From Spirometra erinaceieuropaei (lineage: Eukaryota > Platyhelminthes > Cestoda > Diphyllobothriidea > Diphyllobothriidae), in contig CACRXP010000001.1 of NCBI GenBank assembly GCA_902702965.1, positions 4,774,195 through 4,838,194 of the forward strand: a DNA stretch of 64,000 nt, written 5' to 3'. The position numbers and the translations under genes are program-made. Each line of letters opens with the position of its first letter. Positions within the stretch are counted from its first letter, which is position 1. The notes below the pieces were generated by a model that worked only from the letters and a program-made list of their open reading frames with translations, was not told where the DNA came from and made no database searches. This document shows, piece after piece, positions 45,792 to 58,284 of this stretch.

Positions 45792-46521
45792 ATGACTAGT
45801 CTTACCTTCTTCGCAGTATTGTCATTGGCCATCAGTCTGTTGCCAAATGTTCTGCCCAGGTCTCATTTGGACGAGCGTGTTCGGCTCAGGCACCGACGGG
45901 ACAGCACCTCAGCAGTATTAGCAGAGGACACCGATGGGGACTCGATTGTGATCTCAAAGGCTTGCAGCGTCTGTTCAACGAAGACAAGGTTGCGTAAATT
46001 AACTACAATTCCTGGTAGGTGGTATTAAGCCTCGCACCACCATGGCCACAGATTTTCATCAGCGTATCTCTTATTGAGCTGTCATCTCCTCCTCTCTGTT
46101 TTTTTTTTAAAATACGTCAATTCATTCTCATCACTCCTAAGCCTATACCTTTGGGTGCAATGGACGTAGCCTTTGATGTGATCCAGTTAATGCGAGCCGG
46201 CATCCACGTGCGCTGCTTCCCTTCCAACTCTTATGCAATGGCGTTAGTAAAAATGTAATGCCATAAGACATCGTCTATTCGTTTTCTCCAAGTTATTGCC
46301 TTTTGAGGTCATCCACTTGTATTTTACATTTGAACCTTGGTGAACACGTAACTAGGCAAGGTTCTGCAGATCTGGCTGAATTATTAGGCCTGGAATTGAG
46401 AGTCTGGGGAGGGCCTCAGTCAGTTATTTTTGTGTGCGGCCAATATGACGGATGTTTGCGGTGGAATGCGAGAGGTCGTCCAAATGGCACGTTTAAAGAG
46501 GGCAGTCCAAAGTTTGCGTGA
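45792..46521 (+). CDS. Possible three-exon secreted protein, FGF-like C-terminal half
   Basis: The model is exon 1 45792-46014, exon 2 46170-46254 and exon 3 46356-46521, with GT-AG introns of 155 and 101 bp. The phases (1, then 2) agree and the total is 157 aa. Exon 1 starts with a clear signal peptide (MTSLTFFAVLSLAISLL), then a basic LRHRR site. Exon 2 encodes AGIHVRCFPSNSYAMAL, which resembles the VRIRGxxSxxYLAMN strand of fibroblast growth factors. Exon 3 ends with GQYDGCLRWNARGRPNG, resembling the KYxGWYxxFxxxGRPxxG strand of the FGF8/17/18 group. Against it: the exon 2 acceptor lacks a strong pyrimidine tract (a better one ends at 46141 but is out of phase), the central FGF cysteine block is absent, and the protein is short. 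FGFs are secreted ligands of receptor tyrosine kinases. Another small secreted protein, or chance, is possible. Confidence 0.3.
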
Positions 46522-47144
46522 AAATAAACAAAATTGTGGCCTCATCCGTTACCATATGAAATGAGGTAATGAGATATATTTTTATTTATAAAATTGTCAA
46601 ATGGATTGTGATTCTTTCCCGAGTGCCCTGTAATCCATCGAAACTTTAACCACCGAATTTACGATTTTGCACTTTATACACATGTGGCCGCCATAAGTAA
46701 TTCTTTTAATCAGTTCAAGATTTCCTCTTCTGATTCGAATCTAACCTTGATTTTGTTTACAATGCACTTTCAATATAATTAAGAAATCAAATTATTCAAA
46801 GTTTCCTTTATCCAACAAACAAACACAGGTCATCATTTCGAAATTATTATTAACTGAGACACAAAAACGAACAAGACGTGGAATACCATCTTGATAAAAT
46901 TGACAATTGCATGTTTAACATGGAAATCAATTCCAAGTATTCGAGGTAACTAAAAAGGTTTGGATCAGCCTCAGCGTCTGGACTGCAGTAGAGAGGCAAG
47001 TTAGAAAATGCTTCCGTTCCTCACGTATCGTTGTGAAATATCCAACTATTTATTTCATGGAAGCCTATACCAAGCCTTTATACGAACCACACTTCTAAAG
47101 CACTTAACTAACTGGTAAGGATCTGATGAAGTCCCCTAAGGATC
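46522..47144. other. Unannotated AT-rich stretch
   Basis: No gene or known repeat was recognised. It is the 3' flank of the possible secreted-protein gene. Confidence 0.45.
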
Positions 47145-47209
47145 TACGGAGTGCAATTAATGCCTACTATACGTGTTTAAGTAGGTCGTATTTTATTCTA
47201 TACTCTCTT

Positions 47210-48990
47210 AAACACGGAGTTTACTCTCGGACGTTGCATAACCTGCCATTAACTTAGTTTCACTCTTTCATCAGGAAACTTGCCATTTATCCTAGAATTA
47301 TCTTCCACTGCTTGTGCTGCAGCATTTCAAGCAACATTTTGTCCATTAATTCGTCCGTCGTAGACTCTTGCACATACGATTGGGAGGCCATCACCTGATT
47401 TCCCGTTGCATAACCCACCATGACCTTAGCTCAGAGAGTTGATAAACGGCCGCTGCACCTTACTCCTTCATTGCAGATCATGCCCTTCGCTTTAGCATTA
47501 CCTACCATTAGCTGTGGTTCGATAATTCGGACAGCACTAAGTCGAATGGGTCGCACATCGTATTCCTTAGTTCATACCATTGGGAGGCCGTCGGTTGACT
47601 ACACGCTACATAATATGTCATGATCTTATCTTAGAAGGTTGAATAGCGATCGTTGCAGTTCGCCGAAGCATTACCTACTGTTCGCTGTGCTGCGGTATTT
47701 GAGACAGCATCCTGTCGAATGGGTCGCACATCGTAGACATGAGTTCATACTATTGGGAGGCCGGCCGACTTACAGTAGATGTGCTAACTCATGAAATGTC
47801 AACCAAAATTTCAAAATGCGTTCTCATTTCGAAAAGATAAATTAAGTAGTGTTGTAAAACTAATCATGAAGCAGCATAAATCTATAATGATCCAGTTACC
47901 TCAGGGTATCAGTTTTCGAAAGAACTTATTTTCGGCTGCATGCAAGATCTATGCTCTGCAAAAAGTGGCTACATAGGTAGTACGCAATTTTCTCAATCAT
48001 TTTCGATGCCCTTGAAAACTCATTTATATTTCATGGAAAACATGCATAAAAATATTTATTCTTTTACTTATTCGGTAGAAAATCACGTCTTCTTCCAAGT
48101 TCATACTCAAAAGAAGAGTATAATTCGGTTTTAAAAAACTTTTCTAGTTCCCGAATAATTTTGAATCCGACCTGCTGTTATACTTACATTCAGGGTTTAA
48201 AAACTACAAGCTGTATATTTTCCGTGTACGGAAAACCATGCATTTCTCTACGGTGTTAAGAGGAGATCATATGAGGTTCATAAAATAAAGCAGTGGATTT
48301 GAGCAATATTGTTAACTTTACAAGCCACATTCGTAAATGCAGATACATGACGTTTCATGAATGGCCATTTAACGGTATTAGAAAATCTCACAATTAGAAA
48401 CTTTGTTAAAACCGAATTATACTCTTCTTTTGAGTATGAAGTTGGAAGAAGACGTGATTTTCTACCGAATAAGTAAAAGAATGAATATTTTCATGCATGT
48501 TTTTCATGAAATATAATTGAATTTTCAAGGGCATCGAAAATCAATGAGAAAATTGCATACCAATTATGTACTCATTTGTTGCAGAGTATAGATCTTGCAT
48601 GCAGCCGAAAATAATTTTGTTTCGAAAGCCGCCACCCTGATGTAACTGGATCATTATAGATTCATGCTGGATCATGAGTAGTTTTGCGACATTACTTAAT
48701 TTATCTTTTCGAATCGAGATCGCATTTCGAAATTTTGGTTGACATTTCATGAGTTAGCACATCTACTGTAGCATTACCTACCAGTAGCTGTGGTGCGATG
48801 TTTCAGACAGCATCCGATCAAATGGGGCGTTCACCGAAGACCACAATTTATACCATTGGGAGGCCGTCGGTTGGCTATATATTACATAACCCGCCATTAT
48901 CTTAGCCTAGATAGCTGACAAACGATCGCGCGACTTTACTTCTCCGCACAGGACGCTGCCGTTCGCACACGCCTAGTTCATATCACCGAG
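47210..48990. repeat. About 200-bp subterminal direct repeats in Merlin copy 3
   Basis: The unit GTTGCATAACCnnCCATnA, GCATTACCTACC, GAATGGGTCGCACATCGTA, CCATTGGGAGGCCGTCGG recurs in order at about 47.23, 47.40, 47.60 and 48.88 kb, the last two separated by FB-5. One unit is also present at 15345-15470 in Merlin copy 2. Units are diverged, so amplification is old. Confidence 0.65.
47773..48768. mobile_element. Foldback element FB-5 (best-preserved ends)
   Basis: The 996-bp palindrome starts CAGTAGATGTGCTAACTCAT and ends with the exact complement ATGAGTTAGCACATCTACTG. It is flanked by TA on both sides (47771-47772 and 48769-48770). The arms are about 390 bp and the non-palindromic centre is roughly 48170-48385. 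It interrupts the subterminal repeats of Merlin copy 3, so it inserted after their amplification. CAGT ends and a TA duplication fit Tc1/mariner-type transposition in trans. Confidence 0.88.
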
Positions 48991-50735
48991 CAGTCATCAG
49001 CTGACTTCAGTCATCCATGACGGACGCTAGACGGCCGGCCTGCAGCAGACTAACACGGTTCACTGCTTGATTCATTCTGAGGATACAGTTGGGTTTATTT
49101 CTGTTGCAATCACATTGAATCATTGTTCCAAAACATAGATGGCTTCGTATGAAATAAAAGACGACAAAACCATCCTTGTGTTGCGGCTCTACAGCCTTAG
49201 GTAACACAAGGCAGATGACTTGAAAGGACTTCATATAATACAATTTACCTACATTCAATTTCTTCGACGCTTGCTTTACTATACACTGGGTATGCATCTG
49301 ACAGACAGAAAAACTTCCCATGCTTCCATCGGTCCCATTGTATTTAGGCCAAACCATAGGTGGTATTGCACTTCATCAATATGGGCCCATATGGCTCGGT
49401 CAGATACCGTCCCGCCTTCTTGGAGCTTCCTTTTCAGTCTGCTCCAATATGCCTCGATGGTTTTCGTGTGCTTCCTGTAGTCGGACCCTTGAAGTGCTTT
49501 GAATGATTGACTGTGTAATGCTGATATCCTTCCGTTGGGAAGCGATTGTAAGTCTTCCACTCATCAGTAACAATTATGATGCCCGTCGCGACCCATTTTG
49601 TTATGACAGCTCGCATGACTGGCCAGCTTCTGTCATTCGCCTGTTCAAACAAGGCCTTCCGGTGGCTGGTATCATACATTACTACGAATCGAAATTGCCT
49701 TTCCCGTCTACCGACGTTGTACTTACGCCATCTCTTCCACTTTCACCTCAGTTCCCGGGCCGCCGATCTTCCGCGTTTCCTTCATGAGCACGGTGGAACA
49801 CACATTGCGACAAAACGCGTGCCATTCAACAGCCGTGCCATACGACATGTTTGCATCTTTTTCACATTCCTTCACTCGTATTCCTCTTGGAAAGGACAAC
49901 CATATCTTCCTAATTGTACTGATCATGAACAGGCTGTTCTGAAGTATACAGCCGGTTCACTGGGTCCACCTCCTACGGCACCGAACACATCGAAATACAA
50001 AACCGTCTGAGTGGCGCCGTCGGACTTGCTGTTTCATTCTGTTCTTACACTTGCAAGTCTATGCCGTCAACAAAAGTCGTTTTCTCTGGCAGTAATCCAC
50101 TAGCTTCTCCGAATTCATCTCTTCCATTACTTGTTCACTTTGATTTCGGTGCTGCGTTTTACTTCGAGCAATTCTTTCGGCTTCCGCCGATGGCGACATA
50201 TAATATTGAGAAAAAGATAGCCTGTTGCGGAAACACGACTCGGCCAGACAACTCCTTCAGATATTTAATTACTCGGGATTAACTACCAAATACTTCTATG
50301 TCTACTCCATTCATAAACTAATACCACACAGAAGAAATGACGCAGTCCGGCTATTACGTACGTTTGTAAACTTACATTCTGAGAACCGAGTTGGTCTGAT
50401 ATCGTTGGCATAGCGCTCATGGAAATTGCCATACCGTTCACAAAATTTGAGTGGTTGAACTGGTTTGGGTTCGCCTTGGTTACCTGTCCCGGCGTAAACT
50501 ATTGATAAGCGTTTAACGTAAATTGCTTTATACTTTAAATGCTTCGTATTGTTTACCTTTTTAAATGTCCCGCTTCGTTTTCTTTGCTATATGTAATGAT
50601 ATTGGAAGTTTTGAATCAAAATTTGGAATATTGAAATAACTTTATTTTTCGGCATTTCACCAAGCACTCAAATGCCCCATCCGTAAAACCACTATTTCCA
50701 CCATTCTCGTAAGACAGGCGGGTGTGGTTAGCCGG

Positions 50736-51464
50736 TGATACTAGGGGTCTTCACGAGACCCTTATTACCCATGAAGTAGAGCCACGTCCGCTCCGAAGGA
50801 AGTCGATTATCACACGCGTTCGGAAGTAGCAAAATTGAGACCACAACGAACCAGCAACATGATATGAAAATTCCTGTCTCACACGCAGGCGAGCTTATCA
50901 GCAATCCATGGCGTACAGACAGTTGTCTGAAAGGACGCACAGACCCCCAACAAACAGGCCCATTCGAGACGCGGTATCTGGGAGTAGACTGTGTATATTA
51001 AATTTCTAATAGATCTTGGAAGGATTATTTAGTTAACAGAGCAAACTCTTGTCTGGTTTACTTCCAGGGACAAAACCCACTTACCAGAATGTGTGAGTCA
51101 AGGTCCACGAGCATAACGTCATGGTCTGCTATTGCCGAAACTAACCCTATATGATTAGGCGGAATAAAATAGTTCATGGTCGGCGTCATTTGACGTAAAT
51201 TTAGATTTGCAATAAATGAAAATCTAACGATTGTGCGTTCTGACAAAGAGAATTTCTGTCTTGGCTTTGAGCAAGTGATCGTTCATTCACTGGTAGTTGA
51301 GTGAATTCGCTGGACTTGAAGAGATTTGTTTTGCGCGTGAGACCGCCGTACAGCCTATAAGCACTGGACAGTCCTTGTTGACAGTGTGAGTTCTATGACA
51401 TGCTCGGCTCTTCGTACATTGCCGTTCTGCCAAACGTTTTGCGGGCTACGATTAAGATTTCATT
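50736..51464. other. Unannotated stretch
   Basis: No gene or repeat was recognised between the Merlin element and the LINE fragments. Confidence 0.45.
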
Positions 51465-52440
51465 CAGTCAGTATATTTGGAGTAAACTCCATTTAAACGG
51501 TACAAGTGTGAGGGAAAATAATTAAATTGCAAAAATTCTACATGTAGTTTTAGTGTGCAGAATGCATAAACCTAATAGTGGAACATAAACGCGAAAAAGG
51601 TATGACATTTGCGAAATAACTACGAAAAAATGATCACTACATTCGTACTGTGAAAATTTTCATAAGGGTCACGTTTAATGCACACAAAAGCATCTGTTGA
51701 CATCATGTTAGTAGTATGTTGATAGTCATTTCAGTAATCTGCCTGATCAGGCTTCGGCAGCTCGAGTTGGCTTTTAACGAGTGATTATCCAGTTGTCTCT
51801 TAAACACACTTACAGTAGGGGAATCGACAATATACGTCGGTAAAGAATTCCATTGGCGAATGACCCTTTGTGAGAAAAGGGAGGAACGTTGATTTTCGTG
51901 GCATTTAAGCTTGCTACCGTGTTGCCTGAGATTAAACTTTGGTGCCATGCCAAAAAGCGTTTCCCAGTCGACATTCAGATCAAGTCCTCTTAGCAACTGA
52001 AACGTTGCTATGATGTCACCTCTGTCCTGCCTGTAGTGGAGGGGATGGAGGTTCAAGGCCGTCAGGCGCTGATCCTCCGTAAACTTTTTCAGGTCATGAA
52101 CAGCCTTTGTGGCACGTCGTTCTACACCTTCAACGATGTCTATATTCTTCCGATGTCACGGCTGCCAAGTTTGTACCGCATCTTCCAGGTGCAGCCACAC
52201 AAATGCCCCATCTACGTTTCCAAAGTCATCTGTATTCAAGTTAATAAACGTTCTGTGTATCGCGCTCATGACTGACATTGGCCGCGCTGCGACTTTAAAA
52301 CGCTGCAGGGTGACGACTAGACAGTCTTTAATGCATACGCCGATTGTCCAGGAGATACTGTTGTGACGGTGCATTTGTTCTTCGCCTTGCTGATATTATG
52401 TACATTACTACACATTTTTGACGTTGAATTTCGTGCACCA
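51465..52440 (-). pseudogene. CR1/Jockey-type LINE, 3' fragment (family A)
   Basis: The minus strand encodes the RT thumb and tail. HPLHYRQDRGDIIATFQLLR, then LFSQRVIRQWNSLP and SPTVSVFKRQLD are typical C-terminal blocks of this LINE clade. Upstream frames (LHACKEKWCTKFN, then IGVCIKDCLV) are interrupted by stops. The RT catalytic motif is absent. The 3' end near 51465 shares TTCAGTCAGTnTATTTG with the LINE end at 58285. Its 5' side abuts the 3' end of the next LINE at about 52495. Confidence 0.75.
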
Positions 52441-52494
52441 TTTCTCCTTACATGCGTGCAAATTCTCTACGTCTTCTTGTGGTATCTTTCTGTT

Positions 52495-55400
52495 TAGTTC
52501 AGTTTATTTAAGTAAAACATGGGTGTTGAACTTTTGAACTCCCTGCTTGTTACAAGGAAGCGAATTATATCAAAAAATTAAAAAAGGAAACACCAAACAG
52601 CTGCAGAATATTTTTCAGATTGGCAAAGTTTTCGAAACCAGTCAGATACACGAACTGTTCCAAGTGTTAAAAACATTAACCTTACTGAATTCGCTGTGCA
52701 GTTGTCAGTCTATGGATAATTGCTGCGATTTCAGGTTCTGAGGAAAACGAACTGAATGCCAACACTGACATTCAACGGACCTGGCATAACAATAGGCTAG
52801 CAAACGTTACTGAAATATATGCAGTAATATAGTACTATTAATAAACTGTTCGAATGAAATGCCAAGACGATATCGATCAGGTGAAATTATGCCGTTTAGT
52901 GGTATACGGGTCCAACTTGAGCCTTAAAGCCTCGATGGAGGTGGACATGATGGCATCTGCAGGCACAGCATTTTAAACCTCGACCACGCTGTTTTGAAAA
53001 GAGGAACTTCCGCACGTCCGCCAATCACACGTAGATTAATGGATGACCTCGGAGGTCCGTTGTGGTTGCTAACTCCAAGAAATCAGCAAATAAGAGACAG
53101 CAGTTTTGGCCACGCATTATACAGAATGTTTGTTTAAGGTCGCCTCTTAGATATCTGCAACCCAGTGGAAAAAGGCTGAGATTTGATAGCCGTGTTTCGT
53201 AGGTAGCGAATCCTGTCCACTAACGAGTTTGGTTGCCCGCTTTTGGACTTTCTCAAGGATGCTGAGATCTTTAGAGGTCAAGGGTTATCACGATTGAATA
53301 GCGAACTCTAAATGTAGCCGCACAAATACTTTAACGAAACAGTCCTCATCGAAGGTAGAGAAAGCTCACTTGACAGGATAAAGGACCGATATCGCGGACT
53401 TGGCTACCTTGGAGCAGCGGAGCGACTGTTTAAGTGAAGCCGTGACCCGCACACTCAAGTCTTTCTGTGCGTCTACCTCCTGCAATGGTATGTTATTTAG
53501 ATTTTAAACACTCCGGCTCAGATATCGGGTTCCACCGACTCGCAAAACATTGCACTTAGTCAGATTAAATGGCAAAAACCAGTCCTGCGACCATTTCCCG
53601 AAAGAGGTCAGGTCTGCCTGCAAGCGCTTTTCGTCAAATTCAGTTCGGATGACGCTCCAACGCTTGACATCATCAGCGAACATGGCGACATCACAATTCA
53701 GTTCACTGACGCAGTCGCTGACGTATACAATGAATAGGGTAGGGCCAAAGACGGAGTCCTGAGAAACGACGCTTTCAACCGCTACCTCCACTGACTGCCT
53801 GTCACTGACGTGGACAGTTAAAGAGCGGCCGATCAGGAAGCTTTGGATCCACGTCAGGAGATTACCCCTAATGCCTGTTCGGCTTAATTGGTACAGGAGA
53901 CAGTGATGTGGTACACTGCCGAATGCTTTATTGATGTCGATGTAGACTACGTGTACTGCATTGCCTCCATCAACCGTCCGGGTCTAGCATTCTAAACAAT
54001 AAAGTAGGTTTGTCACGCATGATCAGCCTCTACAAAATCAGTGCTTGGCATTTTATAGCAGATTGTGCTTTTCCAGGGAGCACATTATTTCTCAATTAAT
54101 TATTTTTTCCATAATTTTGCAGTAAAATGCTGTAAGGTTGATTGGTCGGTAATTGTTTGCTAAGAACTTGCTGTCGCCTTTATAAATTGGCATGATCCGT
54201 GCAGATTTCTATTCGGCGGGCAAATAACCTGCTTAGAACGAAGCTTGAAAGAGCATGGGCAGCGGTTTAGATATTTCCCCAGTTTGGGCCGGTATGTCAT
54301 CCGGCCCAAGTGATTTAGGCTTATTCAGCATCAACAGTTCTTTGCGAACAATAGCTTCGGCGAAAGCGGAAACCTCAATCGTTGGCCCGTCCACTACATC
54401 GCAGACGGGAGGAACAAATGCGCTTTTCGTCGTAAAGATGGATTTAAAATTGTGAAAGGTGTTCTGCCTTTTTCCATTTTCACTGAACTCTAGGTCCTTA
54501 CTGGCTTTCAATAATGGGATTAGGTCTCTGTTTCGAGTGCTACATCTTATATAACCATAAAATAATTACGGAAATTCCGTGGCCCGATTCAGTAGGCCTT
54601 TCTCGAAAGTACGCCCGTCACAAGGATCAGTTTCTTACCTAAGTGCCTCTGTGCTTTGTATGCATTTACCGACACAGATCTGCAATCCGAGAGGAATTTC
54701 CTCCATAGCCTCCGCTTTTCATACACTTCTTTTTAAACCTGTGTTAGTCACGAGGGTCTGCTGTTCAGTTTTTCCGTGAAATAGGAGAGTGGTCTCTGAG
54801 AAGAGTATGCAATAACTCACTAAACCACTCCCAATCCTTAATTATGTCACCGGAAAAATCTGATTCTCAGTTTATGATGTTAAGGTCAGCTTTCATTTGG
54901 GCAAAGTCGACACGACGAATATTGCACCTAACTTTTATGGCTTGTTCGGGCAGCGAAAAATGGGACTCTCCTACAATAGTACGACTTTGTCACTTCGACC
55001 TAGGGAAGTAGACATTGCACCTTATCAATTCCGCCCAACGACTTCGTAAGGATCAGATCTAGACAGTTTGACTGTTGCCCTTTGGCATCCTCGTTGGAAA
55101 CGAGACGTGCCGAGTGAGAAATAACCTGAGCCTCATGTTCAGCAAGCGTCGTTCCAAAGTATGGTCTGGACCAGATGCGTAAACTGAACTCCAGTCTGTA
55201 AGAGTTGCATCAAATTCTCCATGATTAAGACTTCGGACCAGATAGAGAAGCTATCCAGGTCCTCAATAAGACGGGCGTCCGCCGTGGAATCATTTCTCGG
55301 CGGTCGGTAGACTGTCAGGACGTCGAGGCTTGGTGAACCCGGTACTGTTATAGTTAGGCAAAGTGTCTCAGAAGAACATGCAGGTTTATCTGTTTTGTCG

Positions 55401-55540
55401 GAGACTATAAGCCCATGCTTTACATACGTGAGTACGCCTCCGCCCTGACAGTCTGACTTGTCTCTTCTAAACAGTCGGTATCTTGACATGGTTAACTCAC
55501 GGTTGTCCACCTGCTGATCCAACCAAGTTTCTGTAAGTGA
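52495..55540 (-). pseudogene. CR1/Jockey-type LINE (family B), decayed endonuclease-RT
   Basis: Pieces in order on the minus strand are: endonuclease QGGGVLTYVKHGLIVSDKTD and VLTVYRPPRND (55139-55522), linker FAEAIVRKELLMLNKPKSLG followed by PDDIPA (54233-54511), RT palm FGPTLFIVYVSDCV and VAMFADDVKRW (53504-53791, the FADD motif kept), then the thumb region to about 52900. Stops and shifts separate the pieces. The 3' noncoding region at 52495-52560 shares TTTGAACTCCCTnnTTGT with the LINE end at 58340. It is the same family as the plus-strand copy at 16.8-18.7 kb. Confidence 0.8.
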
Positions 55541-55549
55541 GGTTATATG

Positions 55550-55710
55550 CGGGGATCAATCAGATAGATGGATCTTGACGTCTTCTTCGTCTTTTATCAC
55601 TCTCCAAAGTTTAAGATCGCCCGTAAAGAGCACTATGTGCAATTTCACTTCACGTACCAGATCATTTACATAGAGTACGTGACCAATCTCATGAAACCTG
55701 GTGACAGAAT
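55550..55710 (-). pseudogene. RT fragment of family A LINE
   Basis: The minus strand reads HEIGHVLYVNDLVREVK, then LFTGDLKLWRVIKDEEDVKI. The FADD motif is changed to FTGD. It fits just upstream of the block starting the 51.5-52.4 kb fragment, so it belongs to that LINE family and not to the endonuclease it touches. Confidence 0.6.
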
Positions 55711-57547
55711 CTGATGCGAGAATTGAGGACGTTTGGAACGTTGCGAATTTTGATTGCCCGCTCAGCTCTCTTTAGGAAATATCCTCAACTTGTGCAGAAA
55801 TTGTGCCCACATAATTTTTTCAAACAAAATGTCCATACATTTGGTCGAAAATGGACGTCGCGGTATACTCAGGCATTTTCCTATGCTAATACCTGTTCTG
55901 GACTTCGTTTGCCCATTTGAGCGGGTTTTTTCTTGGAGGGAGAGTAATCTACTTCGAAGAGTTTTAATAAACAGAGATAGCCGGACTTGAAAAATGATTT
56001 TTTTCCGATAGTAACCGTGACAATTCACTTCCTAAAACAAAGGTTATTTTAAGAGAACTAGATGTTTTGTCGATTTACAGCCGACACACAAGCAGATCTG
56101 TGCGATTTTGTGCTCTAAAGTGCAGTAATAACGCACACAGGCAATCCTTCATTAAAGTGAGCTAAAATTGTTCTGCCGTTTGGGAAATCCCATGTGTCGT
56201 CACAGAAAAGACCACCATCGAACTATCATTTTCAGATTTAAACATATTAAATCTTACTTTTTGTACAGTCTATCTTCTGCACATACCTAATTCAGAAATG
56301 GAAATAGCAAAACGTTATCAGCTTCGGTAAAATATCAACGTATATATAGCCACTCTTTCGTGCATTCATAGTCGTAGAAAGGAGTCTAAAGTTGAGTAAA
56401 ATAATTCAAATAGCCAAAATATAAAGAAAAAGATTTGTTATTACGTTTGCGGTTGAAAAATATCAGTATCATTTAGCAGAGTAAAAGAAACGGCCGAAAG
56501 TGTCAAACTTTTTCTCGGCCTCACTCTGTAAAAAATCAAAGTACTCAGACATCCGTCAACGGAATGCCGTATGAAAGCCCTCCTTACAGGGACAATTTAT
56601 TAGATAAAGTTTTTTTATTGATCTAAGGCATATTCGTTGTTGACTTTCGTTGTGGACGCTAGTTTTATTCGACAATGAGGATTCCTGTTTGTGTGAGTCT
56701 TCAAATGTGATCCAGATGACGTCATTAATGAAAAATGAAAGCAAAAACACTCGCTACTTCGCTAAATGCCTCCAAGAAGTACCTGATTTTAAAGTTTTTA
56801 ACAGTTACGTAATACTGAATCTGTCCTTACAGGCGATCGGATTAAAGCACTGAAACTCTTGAAATATTCATCGATAATTCAAGACCGATCTGAAATTCAG
56901 TTTACTCCTAAACGAACGAAAAGTGCAAATTAATTTAACGGAAGAAAGGTTCTCTTTATAAACACAACATGGTATACTTACGATTACACATGCCAATTCT
57001 ATTTAAAATTATTTGGCACTAGTCGGCCGGCAACATGTGACCTTATGAAATTTTTGTTCCTATGATATCCCTGTCGGAGAAATCAAGCGAAATCTTGCTT
57101 TTCTTATTGAACCGCATCTCAATTAAATCAAAAGACCAAAAGCTAACACGAATGCTTGGAAATTGTTTTGGGATCTATGCTCAGATTGTAGGCTATTTGT
57201 AAGGCGTCATGCCTGGAATAACATTAATTCTTAAAGGATATCTAAATGGAAGCTTCACTGAAACATTACTGTTAGCTGTTTTTCTGTTTGTGCTTTCATA
57301 TTTAGTCAGTTTTTTATGGGCAAACGTTTCTATAAATGGGGCTTACTAAATTGCAACCATTTTTGGTGTTTTTGGAATTTCGCGCTTTTCTAAAACATCG
57401 ACATTTCTAAAGAACGCAACATTGCCTTTAGTATTTATTGTGTGCTTTTAATTTTTTTAAAGTTGTGCTCTATTAACATAAATATTGGGCCCACGGATTG
57501 GTGTCGATTTGCGAGTGATTAGCAATCATTCGTAAGTTTCGACACAT
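55711..57547. other. Unannotated AT-rich stretch
   Basis: No gene or known repeat was recognised. Confidence 0.45.
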
Positions 57548-58280
57548 CTAATGAGCTAGGTCATAAAAAGCTCGTACTTCACGGACGAGTCTTTTGCATA
57601 AGTTTCGTCTTTGTCTGAATTCTTGAAGTTTTTCTGGGCTTCCCGTACGCAAGAAGATTTTCCACAACTTGCGTTCTCTTCTTATTCCCTTCTTAACCGA
57701 TATTGTCAGCCATTTCGGTTTGTTTCCGGTCGGATGTCTCTTGAGAGGACAGTATCGTTCAATCGAATCTTTCATAGTTGATTCGAAGGTTGTCCAGCAT
57801 TCGTTGACATCTCTCTGTAATGCTTCCGTCCATGGAGTGTGTCCAACCTCCGATTTCATTGCCTCAAATTTACCCCACCAGACGTTTTTTAACGACTTTG
57901 ATTTCGTTCGGGGACAGTTACGAGTGTCGACTCCCACATTTATGTCGGGCCTACCTTTATTTCATCAACGCTTTCCTCGTTCTTGGTAAACAGTAGGTTT
58001 AGGCAACTAGCTCTCTGACCTTCACGCATCCGAGTCACATTTCGTACATGTTGAAACAGACGTTCATCAAGTACCGTGTCTAATAGCATTTGGTCGAATC
58101 CTTGTCTGTTGCCCTTAACTGTCATAAGGTTCCACTTAATCCGCGGAGTATTGAAATCTCCTACAATAATAACGCTTTGCTTTCGACTGTTCTTGCGGAT
58201 TCGAGTGATTAACGCTTGATCTTTGTCAGCAGGTTGATTTGGGGGCCTATATACAACGATGACAGCAACAATTTCAGCTT
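57548..58280 (-). pseudogene. LINE endonuclease-linker fragment
   Basis: The minus strand carries VYRPPNQPADKDQ and VIIVGDFNTPRIKWN (catalytic GDFN block), then the region ending NLLFTKNEESVDEIKVG, then KPKWLTISVKKGIRRERKLW of the endonuclease-RT linker. The frame changes once near 57938. RT is absent. It joins directly to the 3' noncoding end of another LINE at 58285. Confidence 0.75.
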
Positions 58281-58284
58281 CAGT

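Larger units (their letters stand above)
47145..50735 (-). mobile_element. Merlin DNA transposon, copy 3, with subterminal repeats and nested foldback
   Basis: Minus-strand transposase pieces from the 5' side are: a start near 50120 with MNSEKLVDYCQRKRLLLT and DGFVFRCVRC (zinc-ribbon start), GTAVEWHAFCRNVC, GPGTEVKVEEM in place of GPGTEVQVDET, RKYNVGRRERQ, MYDTSHRKALFEQ, IIIVTDEWKTYNRFPTEGYQ, then after a shift IEAYWSRLKRKL. The first catalytic aspartate appears changed in the VEEM block. The 5' flank (50360-50735) and the 3' edge near 47145 match copy 2. The 3' side is swollen by about 200-bp repeats and by FB-5. It is inactive. Confidence 0.75.
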
